Below, piece after piece: positions 10,447 to 21,068 of a stretch of 34,499 nucleotides of DNA. Source of the stretch: Heterotrichella gracilis (taxonomy: Eukaryota; Sar; Xanthophyceae; Tribonematales; Xanthonemataceae); contig JAULBX010027750.1 in NCBI GenBank assembly GCA_032358255.1, positions 1 to 34,499 on the forward strand, in the 5' to 3' direction. Both the position numbers and the translations under genes were made by a program. The first letter of the stretch is position 1; every line of letters starts with the position of its first letter. Below the pieces are notes generated by a model. It made no database searches. It worked only from the letters and a program-made list of their open reading frames with translations, and was not told the origin of the DNA.

Positions 10447-10875
10447 TTACGGTGGACAGGCCGGGTGGCAGTGGAAGTGGCGTGGCTCCCGGCTATTGGT
10501 GTAATGGCACGCAGAAAACAGCCTCCTCGCCCCTAGGCGGGTAGGGCTGGGTGGGGCTTTCTGGTTGCTGCTATGAGCACCTGGAGAATGGGACACCAGG
10601 GTGCTGAGCAGCTCCCACAACTCCTCCACTGCCACCGTGGCAGTGACAACCGAGCTAAAGTCTCGGGATATGGGTTGTGGATGGCAGTGCGCACCGAGTG
10701 CTATGCATGCATATGAGCACAAACTGCCTGTGGTATAAAAGGTGCACACGGACCGTGCGTGGGGCACTGGCACAGCACGGCGTTTACAGGTACGGCACGT
10801 CCACAGGCGAGTGGTTGGGACACTACGTGCTCCAGTGAACGGCAGTTCCAGCTTGAAAGGGGCCACAAGCTTCAC
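10447..10875 (-). CDS. Unassigned 142-codon ORF
   Basis: The frame encodes a Cys/His-containing first part (LWTCRTCKRRAVPVPH, FSACHY later) and a leucine-rich segment (VAVEELWELLSTLVS) that loosely resembles VEVLELLQEASS in the 1.5-1.9 kb ORF. No family is recognised. A single open frame without supporting splice partners is weak evidence. Confidence 0.18.
   Translation of the reverse strand: MKLVAPFKLELPFTGARSVPTTRLWTCRTCKRRAVPVPHARSVCTFYTTGSLCSYACIALGAHCHPQPISRDFSSVVTATVAVEELWELLSTLVSHSPGAHSSNQKAPPSPTRLGARRLFSACHYTNSREPRHFHCHPACPP
10734..10741 (+). promoter_or_regulatory. TATA-box-like motif TATAAAAG
   Basis: A perfect TATAAAAG preceded by GTGG lies on the plus strand in GC-balanced surroundings. 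Plus-strand ORFs begin at 10742 and 10759, too close for a normal core promoter, and no recognised plus-strand gene follows. It may be fortuitous or belong to an unrecognised transcript. Confidence 0.2.
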
Positions 10876-12311
10876 AACTCATTGTGTAGTTGCACGGCTT
10901 GTGTCAGACAACCTGGGTGCCTATTGCATTTACTCACCAGTGGATAATGTTACGCTTCCAATCTGCAATCAGTGGGCCAATGGTGGTCTCACGAGGGGCT
11001 TCTGTTCGAGGTGGTAAGGTGTTGTCGGCCATATGCATGCATGTGTGTACGTGGAAGCAGATGAATATACGTATTCACGGTAGTTTGTGAGTGCGAAGTG
11101 CCGTTGCTAGCGCAGACCTAATATCGATAGCGATACTCCGCGAGAGGGGGGGGGGCCCACTTGTTGGCCAGGTGTGGTATTTTATCAAATAAGTTTAACT
11201 GCAAGCAGTGCCATTGGCCCAATCCTGCTTGAAAAGTCACTGGCAGCAAGTGCCGTTTGTACACTGCACACCTGGCAAGCTTGAATATTACTAGAAAAAC
11301 ACAGTCAAGCAGGCTAGTGAACTATTTAATTGTCTGATGAAACAATTGGTTCAAAAAGCATCGTGTATTGGAAATTGTTCACGCCACGCCATTCCACGCC
11401 ATGCCATGCGCTCAACCTGCATGGAAATTGGATTGTGTTTGTTCCAGCTGCGTCCGTATTGCCCACTACATGTCATTAGATCGTTGCGTGTCGAATCATA
11501 AGCAAAACCCACACTTCAAGATGGTGTCTCGTTGTTAACTGCATGGGCAATTGTATCTTATTGCTTGAAGCTTGCATGATGATCAAGATGGGCCGTGATG
11601 GGCCCTGCTGTATATTTCTCCTGGCTTGCACTTGTGCCCTCTAACTCCGAGTTGCTTTGTGTCTAACTTATTCCAAAAATTCGAGTGCAAAAAACAGTGG
11701 CCAACAGGTAAGTTTGCTTCCAGTGAGGTCTAGAACAAAATAGGCGGGTCCAGGCTTGGTCCCAGTGGCACCACAAAACACTTTCGCCGCCGACTAGGAA
11801 GTGCAACATACCAACAAAGGCATGCCTGCCACCTGCATTCAGTCCCGCATGAGAAGCTGTAACCCTGTCCCTCAAAACACAGGAATTGTGCAATGCCAGC
11901 TTGGCACCAATTATTGCCCGGGTGGAATGCATCCATCATGGGGTCCCATCCTGCTATCTATGGCATCGCCTCTGTGCAACTACACCCCAAACCACCGCCC
12001 TAACATACCCCACGCCACTGCCTTGCCATTCTCAGTACAGTATTGGAAATGGAAATGGATCCACGCCACCAAGGCCCCACCCCTCATATCCCCCCCTCTC
12101 CCCCAATCCCCCCATGGCCTCACTCCTCTCCGCCCTTTGCCAGGTGAGCATGTCTGGGGGTGCCTCACCCCAGCCCAAGGGACAAGGCGTATCTGACACT
12201 GTTTCCAGAGTGGCAGATGTTGGCCAACCAGTCGTGCCCCTTACCGCACTTCCCTGCTGCCCATTCATCCCCACACAAAGTTCAGGGCAGAACAAAAAAC
12301 AAGCCCCACCC

Positions 12312-15300
12312 TCACGATTCGAGCTTGCCACCGTCTGTTTGGTTGACCTCCTGAATCGCCTCAAGCTCAGGTGCTGCGCCACCGGCTGGGTCGACGGATG
12401 AAGGGGATATTCCCAGTGCCGCTTCTATGGTGGCCAGTATTGTGGTGAACTCGGGCCGCTTCTTGGCCTCGTAGTGCAGGCAGGAGCGCACAAGGGCCTG
12501 TAGGGGGTGGGTGGACGTGGGGGTTGGTGTCTGGTACATGCAAGCTCAAAAGCGTACAGGGTGACACATGGGGCTGCAGGAGGGGAGGCGAGGGTTTGGT
12601 GTAGGGTACAGGCATGCACAGGGACTGCAGGAGGGGCAGGGTTGGATTTTGGTGAAGGATGCATGCGGCGCAGAAGGGGCCCGCAGTGGGGGAGTCAAAC
12701 ACTGCGCACCAAATCTTCACCCAGTACCCAGCCCTGCACCCCTTCGTCCTACTCACCGCAAACTCCGGCGGTGCTGCTGCCGGTAGGTCCAGCTGCTTCT
12801 TGAGCACCGTCACGTTGAAGATGACCTGGGGGGAGTGGGGGGAGTAAGGTTTAGTCATCAGCGAGAACCAGCCCCCATCTGCCCCATGGCAGCAGTACAT
12901 ACCCCACAAAAAACATCTAACAAGCATAGTGGCCCCCCACCACCCCACCTGCATCTGCATCATGCCTGCCCACGGCCTCTGGCCGCTGTACATCTCCCAC
13001 AGCAGCACCCCAAATGCGTACACGTCCACAGCCTTGCCCAGTCGCCCGCTGGACAGGAGCTCCTGTGGCAAGAGGGGCGCATTGGGGTGTGGGCATCAGA
13101 AGAGAGCGCATGCGTGCAGCACAAAGCACCCACCCATTCAACAGACACTCGCAGAAAGACCAGTGGCATGGTGGAAGCTTCCCATAGGTTCTGTTGACCA
13201 ATGGCGCCCCAGGGTTGCGGGGTGCACCGCTAGGGCGAGCACACAGTTCCCCCCGCCCCACCTCCCCCCTGCCACCCACTCACCGGCGGCATGTGCGTGA
13301 CTGTCCCGTAGGTCCCGGTGGTGATGGGCCCCTCAGTCACAAGCCGACTCAAACCAAAGTCAGCAACCTGCGGGTGGTGGGCAGGTGGCGGGTGTCACCA
13401 TGGGTGGCTCATGTAGGCGGTGGATGGCGGCATGTGGTGTGCTGACGGGCGCAGCCAGGATACATTGAACAGCTTAAAATCCCAAGGAAATGCCGTTATT
13501 AGCTGCAGGTATCCAGCGAGGCAGCATGCGCATCCCAGATCAATGGATGGGTAAGCAGCGATGGATATATCTCAAATAGGTTGAGGATTTCCAGTTTGGC
13601 TATCCGAAATGACACTAATTTTGTGTGCTTCCCTTCTGCAAAGCTCACAGAGAAGAGTGGAAAGTCACTTTCCCCTCCAAATTGCACCTGCTCCCCTCTA
13701 GTTGCCACCGTCCAGCCAAACCCTACTCCACAACCACTGCCGCCCCATTACCCCCACCGCCACCCCCACCACACCCACCTTTGCCGCAAACCCTCTCCCA
13801 TCCAGGTCACTGTTAGCCAGCAGCACATTCCCGCCTGCCAAGTCACCGTGCAGGATGGACCTGAGGTGCAACACAGATGTAAATAGAGTTACCAATCCAC
13901 AAAAAGCAACCAGCTTGTATTCAATCCACCTATAAAAAAAAGCCACACAGGTAACGGTGGAGGAGCATGGAATTGGCAGCATGGGAATGCACTGCTCCAC
14001 CAGCACAAGCGGAGAGAACACCCTTCTTCCCCCCCACCCCAACCCCCCACCTGGAGTGCAGGTACTGCATGGCCGCCGCCACGTCCCTGGCCGTGCCCCA
14101 GATGGCCGCCATGTTGGCCTCGCCAAAGGTGTCGCCCTTACTGGCGGGCGCTCTCGACCTGAAGGTAGAGGTCGAATTGTGGGAATTGACTTTTTATGTC
14201 ATGTAACATTACACTGGATGCGCATACAGCCACAGGTGCAGTCATCGCCTGCCAGGGTGACCTGGGAGGAAGCAGTCTGTGTGTGTGTGGGTGCCTCCAC
14301 ATCCTGTACAGTTTGACCCATTTGAACAATTGATCAGATGTTAACCTTTACAAGCTTAGGGTTGTATGTGCCTGTGTCAACATTGCCAACTGCAAACATG
14401 CCCATGGCACCCCTGTGATTTCCTTATGGCTGCCCCACCTGAACCACCCCTTGTCCACCGCATCTTGCAGCGACCCCTTGTCGCAGAATTCAAGCAGCAG
14501 CCAGGACTCGTAAAAGGCGGAATCGCCTTCGCTGCCCTCCTGCAAGGTGGGACATGTCAGCCATCATGTTTCGGGGATTTTGTACTGTGATCCGGCATCA
14601 GCAGGAAGAGAAGTCGTTCTCACTGCCCCCTTGCAACACCCTGGTTGGGGTAGCAACCGGGTCGATTTGATCGTGGTATTTATAACACAGTAGATGAATA
14701 ACAAGGCAAATCTAATGTTGCAAACTCCCCAATGTCTGCTTTACTCAACCACAATGATACGGCAGGGCGGTATGCGTGAGGGTGCAGGCACAGGCATGCC
14801 ATAAGTATGGTGTGGCGCGGTGCCAGCATTGGTGCAAGCGGGTGGGGCTATGCCAGCACATGCAGGGCAGGCGGACAATGGCATGCATTCCCCGCATGGC
14901 TTGCCTTGGTAGCGTGCATGTTGCGATATGCATGCCCAAAGCGATGATGGCATCCAGGTGAAAATGCATCGTATGGCATCGGCATGTGGCATGTGGCAGG
15001 TGGGCAATGGCACGCATGTGCAGGAGCAACAAGGGGGGAAGATATACATGCACACCCATGTGCAGGTGCATGGCTCCGCAGGTGGCTGGGTGGCTCCATG
15101 CACAGGGGTGCATGTGCTGCGCCTCACCGAGCATGGCTGTGTGAAGGTCTTGTACGTCTGCACCACGTTTTCATGCACCAGGTTTGCTGCCAGCAGCGCC
15201 TCGTACGCCACAGCGGCGTCCTGCTGCTTGTGCTGCTGGATCTGCGGGGGGGTGATGGGGATGGGGTCAGGTGGAGCGAAAGCACCAGGAGGATGCCCTT

Positions 15301-15586
15301 GATCGCAGGGGGGTTTATGGATGTCCAGTCCAGCAGCTTGGTCGTGATGGGCGTGCAGAAGGGGCTGCAATCCTAAACAGTGAAGGGTTTCTAGGGTACT
15401 TCCTCGCACCTTGACCGCGATGGGCTTCCCGTTCCAAGTTCCGCGGTACACCTTCCCAAAGGACCCCTTCCCAAGCAGAGGGCCCAGCACCACATCTTGG
15501 AAGGGCTCGCACAGCTCGTCACCGTGACCACCCGCAGCAGCAGCAGCAGCCTGGAGCTCAGCCACGGCTGCCGGCATGAGGTCCAC
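12312..15586 (-). other. Protein kinase domain-encoding exons 8-16
   Basis: Nine small exons of 69-186 bases encode subdomains I-XI in order: glycine loop (exon 8), helix C region [14 protein letters not shown] (exon 9), hinge [11 protein letters not shown] (exon 10), helix E (exon 11), catalytic loop [12 protein letters not shown] (exon 12), DFG and activation segment (exon 13), [15 protein letters not shown] (exon 14), and the C-lobe end with KKRPEF (exon 16). Hydrophobic VLLWEM and RPEF are typical of TKL kinases. About 40 residues follow the domain. Confidence 0.88.
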
Positions 15587-18500
15587 CTGAGTGAAAACAA
15601 ACCCAAGCTGATGTAATTACCCAAGTGCATGGCTGCTCTGCATGTCCAGAGTATGGGGCACTGGCTGCGCAAAACACCGACAAATGGCAACATAGCCCAC
15701 CTTCTTCTTGACGATTGCAAAATAGTACGATGGCTTGGAGTCATTTGGTGTCCAGGGCACGGCTGAGCCTATGCCAATGACGGGCATGTTATCATCAAGG
15801 TGGTCCAGGAAGGCTGGCCTGGGAGGCAACAGGGAGGGAGGGGTGAGGGAGGCAGGCAGGGAGGGCGCGTAGGGTGGGTGGGTGTACAGCCCTGAAAGTT
15901 AAACCCTAGGTGCATGCTGAAGGGTCAACCGCTGTTGACACAGCCCAAGGTGTGAACCCTAGCAAGAGCAACCTGGTGGACTTTAGACCTTGCCCCTCTA
16001 GGCAATGGAAATCGAGAAGGATCTCTTTCCATACCCCTTGCTCCAGGTGGGCCTGGGTACCCGACAGGCATATGCTTGCCCAGGTTACGATTGATGCTCA
16101 ACCCCCAGTTGAATGAGCGCCAGCTCACATCCCCACCTGCCCCACATGGAAGTTGCTGTGTCGTATCGCTCTACCCCTTTGCCTCCACTACCTTACACCC
16201 CACTCGCGCCCCCACTTCGCCGATGCTGCACAGTCCTTACAACCCCCCACGCATCCCACCCAACCCTCACCTGAACGTAGCTGTGTAGCATGTTTTGTCC
16301 TCCGATGCGTTGTCCCGTATGTCCATTTTGAACTCGCTTTTAGTGGTCAGCTGCTGGGTGAAGGCCTCGCTGCTGCTCAACTGCGAGGGCAGAAAACCTT
16401 GGTCAAGCCTCCAAATCTATGGGATACAACCTTGCCAAGTGTCCTACTTGGACCCACTCTAAAAGACAAGCCTCAATCCTAAACCCTAGGTTAGATGTGC
16501 CCCTAAACCCTAGGTTAGGGTGTGCAGAGGAACGATTATGTGTGACTGCTCATAGATATCTGGCTAGATGTCAGTACGCAAATGCCACCCACGTGGTAGT
16601 GAGATAGCCCGTGGGCGTGGATATCTGCAGCCCTGCTTGATATGTTGCGTGCATGCTGGTTGAAGGCTGGAGCTGAGGCTGGCCAGTGTGCACCATTCCT
16701 GCGGCGCTGCCTAGGGCCCACATGCACTGCCAGGGATGCATCTGCTGCTGCTAACCGCCCCCACTGTGGCCCCCCTTCCACCCTGCAGCCAGGAGACCAC
16801 TGCACAGCTGGCAGTGCGTGGCGCCCCTGTGCGCCGTGCCCTCTAGGGAGTGACGCGGGGGTGTGGTGCAGCGCTGGGGTGGGGCACACTAGGGTCCGCG
16901 GTAGGGGTTGCGAGGGCACTCCAACGCGGGGTTGTGAAGGCACTCCAACGTGAGCTGCACTGCGCCAGGGTGTACCAGGGTTGCACTAGTGGTCAAGCGC
17001 ACCTGCGATCCATCCGCTGCGGTGAACAGCTCCCACAGGTTCTCGCCCACAGCCGCATTGCGCTCCAGGCCTGTGCACAAGGAATGAAGCTGGGTGAGTT
17101 CCTGCGATTGGGGGTTGTGGGCCCTTGCAGTACCCATCCTCTTGCCCTGGGGCCTCACCTGTCAGCCCAATGAACGCCTCGTTGAGGAAGTGCACCGGCC
17201 ACGTGGTGCCATCCATAAGCTCGCACAGCAGCACCGCCTCAGACAGGCAGTCAAAGGCGCGCAGCAGGTCAACGGCACGCTTGTTCAGCAGCAGGGACTC
17301 GCCATACCTGGGAGGGGAACGGCGCACAAAACGATTATTGGGGGGCAAGCGGGGGTAGTGCCCTTTGTGGCAAGGCATGGCATGGGCAACTGTGCCAGGC
17401 AATGACGATGGCACTAAGAAACACCGCGTACAAACTATGCGCATTACTACGTGTGCAAGTCTGCTAGCCTGTACGTCACAATTATGGCGCATACCGCAGC
17501 TTCTCCTTCTCAATCTCCCGCACCACCAGCTCTGCAAAGTTGGCCAGCAGGTTGCAGCTCTCGGCATCGAAGTTGCGCGGCTTGCGGTCAATGACACACC
17601 TGGTTGCAGCAGGGAGAGCAGGGTAACAGGTGGGAAACCAACAGGAGCGGGGTTGTCTAGGCTGGGCACCTCCCCACCCCCCAATTCCCTTGGTGTACTC
17701 CCTATGTGGCGTGCCCTCCACAGCACCTTGCCAGGGACAGTACACCTGGTGCGGACCATACTGGCCAGGAGGGAGGCATGGCCCCCAGCGCGTAGGGTTG
17801 GGTCCAACAGTTGGCTAGGTGATGGATACACTTGTTGGTCTTTCTCGGTGTCCACACTAACAATGCACTGTTGCAGCGTTGGGCACAAACACAGGAGCAG
17901 CAGTGCAGGAGTGCCAGGCAGCATGAGGAGGGGAGAGGGCCTTACAGGGAGCCTAGCCGGTGGCCCAGGGAAGTGATTAGGGGCGCTCCGGCATAGAACC
18001 GAATGTTGGGGTCATTCTGGACCAGTGGGTTGTCTCTGAACCTGCAACAGAGAAAAAGAAAGGGTCAGGTGACGTGCTTGCAAGGGGTGGAACAGGTCAA
18101 CGTTACGGAAGGGACATGGGGCACCACCTTGCATCCTCAAATGCGTCTGGGACAACCAGCACTTCTGGGTGTTGAGGGAGCAGGGTCCAGGCGCAGAAGG
18201 AGGACCGCCTGTCCGTTTGGCTGACTGGGAGACCAACTACGGACTTGAACCACTGCCTCTCCTTGTCCACGAGGGATACGATTGCAATTGGGCAACCAAA
18301 GATCTTGCACACCAAGTTGGTCACGCTGTCAAACCGCGGGTCCTTCGAGTCTGTGTCTAGGATGTTGAGCTGCTGAAGAGTTTTCAACCGAGCAGCTTCG
18401 TCCAAAGGCTCCGGAGCTCCCATGAAAGGCTTTTCGTAGGGCACATCGGGATTGCTTGCGGCATTTTTGGCGGGGGGGGCAGTCACTCCTCCCTCCTGCA

Positions 18501-18600
18501 TACCATGGTGGGTGTCATGCACGATGGCCGTGGCCATGGGCGGAGCAGAGAAGACAGTGGGGCGACGAAATACCTGTACGGTAGAGGAGCCGCAACCCAT
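12312..18600 (-). CDS. GAF-PAS-protein kinase (TKL-like), N-terminally acylated
   Basis: Minus-strand exons: 18600-18128, 18041-17946, 17599-17495, 17307-17159, 17070-17003, 16380-16271, 15818-15701, 15586-15410, 15241-15128, 14539-14439, 14158-14051, 13860-13779, 13367-13284, 13062-12949, 12825-12757, 12497-12312. All are GT-AG and in frame, giving 717 residues and a TGA stop. MGCGSS at the N-terminus fits N-myristoylation plus palmitoylation, so membrane attachment is inferred. A GAF domain (about 71-222) is of the kind found in bacterial sensor proteins ([46 protein letters not shown]). A PAS-like domain (about 248-373) follows. The kinase domain (about 405-700) has glycine loop GKGSFGKVY (412-420), IAVK Lys432, HGD loop with Asp546, GGNVLL, DFG 570-572 and MPPELL. 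It probably phosphorylates Ser/Thr or Tyr in response to an unknown signal. No LOV cysteine motif is seen. Confidence 0.93.
16478..16519. repeat. Tandem pair of CCTAAACCCTAGGTTAG
   Basis: In the kinase intron 16381-17002 the 17-mer CCTAAACCCTAGGTTAG occurs twice, the second copy continuing to GGTTAGGG. AACCCTAG/CTAGGGTT pieces also occur near 15902, 15956, 9001, 9130 and 9530, and CCCTAAAACCCTA near 20760. They look like telomere-unit-derived short repeats. No function is evident. Confidence 0.6.
17495..18600 (-). other. GAF-domain-encoding part of the kinase gene
   Basis: Exons 1-3 encode the acylation motif, a 60-residue variable linker and the whole GAF domain up to REIEKEKLR. The domain reads like the N-terminal GAF of bacterial sensor kinases and cyclases, including the SFCA and FYAGAPL signatures. 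The bound ligand cannot be predicted; a chromophore-binding phytochrome cysteine is not evident. Confidence 0.8.
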
Positions 18601-19900
18601 GATGAACCGTCACGGAAGGTTCTTCTTGTGCGTACACAGACCAATCAGCTCCTTATCCTCACTTGGAGCACTATCCAATCGAGTATCGCAAACTCTGGGA
18701 CGCTGAGTTGCCACTTCTCGGGGTGCGAACCGTTCACCCCACCATTTGAAAAGGCTTAGGATAAACAAACAGTCCCGTTCCAAGTACAGGGCACCTCACG
18801 CACGCCCTCAACTGGTTGCGCCCACTGGGTTGCCAGCCAACTAGTGACTATTAGGCAATTGGAAACTGTGCGATACGAATTGCCAGCGAAACTGGAACGG
18901 GATTAACAATCGAAAAAACCTACGCACCGTTCAAGTGCTCGCGCAAGAATAGAAGACTCTTGCACTCGGTTCCTTTTTTGCTTCCATTGCTGAGAAGGGG
19001 CACATTTGTTAAACGGTAGGCCCCCACACAAATGTCAGGATTTGAATTTGAAATGCAGGAGGCCCAACTTGGGGCCTTCCTTGCAAAGTTTTCAAACCCC
19101 AAGGAAGGCCTTCGAAGGTCTTTGAAAACTTTGCAAGATGAAGCATTTGTCAAGGTCTGAACCAGTGTCTGGTGGGTGCTGTTGGCCCTCTGCGACTTTC
19201 TATAGACATCGTTTGCGTGCAAAAGGACAGCGCTGGCATTTGGTGGTGCCCCAAACACAAGGGTCACCCATGTCCAATAGTTCATAGACAGTTCACGCCC
19301 GAAGGCGCACTCTCACGACCGTCTTACGTTGTCAGAGTACCTGTAGTGCTTGTTTCTATGTTCCGCATGTAGGGTCCCTCCTGCGCAGCGTCTCCCGTTG
19401 CTGGGTCGTTTCTGACAGGAGGGCGAGGCGGCATGGTGCGCACCGGTGTCACTGCGTTCGACCCCTTGCCCACGATCAGGGCAAGCAGGCTGATAGGTGC
19501 GCCTTCCTGCCTGTAGTGCGCCTTGATTATACGTCACCTCTGGCTGTGCCGCTTTGTAGCACTGCCGAACTCCTACCCCACGGTCCCTAGGCCGATAGGT
19601 GCCTCACAGACGAGTGGACCGTGCGCTTTTTAGGGCCGTCGCACATATACATTGGTGGGCTACAAACAGCGCAAAAAGCTGACCGAGGTCTCAGCATCGT
19701 CAACGCTCTGCCAGCCCCAAACATATGGTGTTGCTGAGCAACGTGCATGCATATGCAGGGCGCATGCCTGCTTCCAGAGTCCAGGGCACTCCTGGTGGCA
19801 ACAGCACTTCACCTGTTTTATCTGCCATTGCAACACGAACCTCAATACCCTGGCAAGGTCGCCAGCGACTCCATATGCAAGCACTAGTACACTGCAGGCC
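18601..19900. promoter_or_regulatory. Intergenic region between the divergent kinase and TIC236 genes
   Basis: The kinase reads left from 18600 and TIC236 reads right from about 19901 (or 19652). The roughly 1.0-1.3 kb between them must hold both promoters. CCAAT sequences occur near 18643 and 18673, and GATAGGTGC is repeated near 19491 and 19592. No clear TATA box is seen near either start. A 121-codon minus frame at 18920-19285 overlaps the hairpins and has no recognised domain. Confidence 0.5.
19073..19137. repeat. Two overlapping, mutually exclusive perfect inverted repeats
   Basis: Arms of 17 bases, CTTGCAAAGTTTTCAAA at 19080-19096 and its exact complement at 19121-19137, flank a 24-base loop. 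A second 11-base pair, GGCCTTCCTTG at 19073-19083 and its complement at 19100-19110, shares bases 19080-19083 with the first, so both stems cannot form at once. A palindrome CCTTCGAAGG sits in the loop at 19109-19118. An outer AAATGC (19051-19056) and GCATTT (19143-19148) could extend the long stem. Confidence 0.9.
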
Positions 19901-21068
19901 ATGCCCGATTCCATGCCACTCAAATGCAGGGGAACACCCCTTGGTCGGTCGCCGCCGCGAAACCCAAGAAACCGCCCCCTACAACCCTTACAAGCCCGCC
20001 CCCTCCCCCTCCCCCCTTCACCCCTCACACACCATCTCCATGCAGGTCTTCCCCCACTACCCCGGCTGCTTCGCCCTCCCCTGCCAGGGGGTGCGCGGCG
20101 GAGAGGGCCTGGCTCTTGGGTTCCAGGTACGTTGTTTACCCCCTGACCTCACTGCTCGCCTGTCCTGCTTGTTGCTTGCTGCCTGCTTGCTGGTGGATGG
20201 GTCCCCACAGTGGTTTTGGCGCGAGACCTTTGGATAGGCGTCCGCCTCTGGCGGGTCACCCTAGTGAAACGGGGAGCCAGGGCTGGAAGTAAGTATTAAG
20301 CGGCACCAGCTCACTCTCCCACACGCCCCATGGAACTTTTCCCCCCTGTGTTGCCCCAGGCTGCGCCCCACTCCACCTCCGGCGTGTGTGCATATGCCGC
20401 GCGGGAACCCCCTCCTCTCCCTCCGGCCCACCCAGGTGGCGAACCACCACCCTCACACGCCTCAAAGCACTATGGGCTTTTGTCACACCACACTTTGCGC
20501 AAAGGTATGTTTTAATCATTTTAGAAAATTAGAACTGTTAAATTATTGAAATGAAGACGCAGTAGTATGCAACACTGTTGACAACACAGCTGAGAATGCA
20601 CTCGCATGTCCAGTTGTCATGCACCAGTGACAGTGTCACCAACACTTCAAAACCTTGACCCAGGGGGTGCGCAGTCAGTCTGAATGTAGTAGCACTCGTC
20701 CACTGCTGATAGTGCACTTGTGAAAACCCCCAACACCCCTACGCCAACCTTGCCCAAAACCCTAAAACCCTACCTCCCTTTGCAAGTCCTGGGCCTGCCT
20801 GCCCGCCTCCTTGCTTCCCTTCATACACCCCACAACCTCCCAGGCTAGCTACCAAACCTGCGAAGAGCCTCCACTTCACCCCATGCCCTCCACCTCACGC
20901 AGCCCTACCATCACCTTGCTGTGCAGGTGGTATGCGCGTGCGCTGGGGTTGACTGCTCTCCTGTTTGTGGCCGCTGGTGCCCTGCTTAACCTTGCTGTGG
21001 TGCCGAGGCTGAATCGGTGGCTGCCTGGGCGGGTGGCAGGGGTGGCGGCGGAGGTGCTGGAGAGGGAG
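19901..21068 (+). other. TIC236 N-terminus: probable transit peptide and membrane anchor
   Basis: Exons 1-3 encode about 120 residues rich in Arg, Pro, Ser and Thr with few acidic residues, then RLKALWAFVTPHFAQRWYAR and a hydrophobic segment (ALGLTALLFVAAGALLNLAVV). This matches the arrangement of the plant protein: a plastid transit peptide followed by one inner-envelope anchor. Exon 1 is the least certain part. If unspliced, its frame ends at 20146. Confidence 0.6.

Larger units (their letters stand above)
9901..12311. other. Intergenic region between the kinase 3' end and the p24 5' end
   Basis: Both flanking genes read leftward, so this 2.4 kb holds the kinase terminator and the p24 promoter. 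It contains the unassigned 142-codon minus ORF at 10447-10875, a plus-strand TATA motif near 10734, a G run near 11143-11155 and short tandem CACGCCAT(T/G)C units near 11381-11412. No recognised gene or RNA lies here. Confidence 0.5.

Noticed and set aside
14745..15134. His/Met/Cys-rich minus ORF resembling a metal-binding protein
   Set aside because: It derives from GCATGC-rich intron sequence between kinase exons 9 and 10, where every frame yields His/Met/Cys/Ala.
14741..15586. 281-codon minus-strand ORF
   Set aside because: It is kinase exons 8 and 9 plus the 168-base intron between them, which happens to be open, and part of the next intron; the family alignment requires both introns to be removed.
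16986..17924. 312-codon minus-strand ORF
   Set aside because: Only the 17307-17159 part is a real exon; the rest is open intron sequence, and some real exons here lie in other frames.
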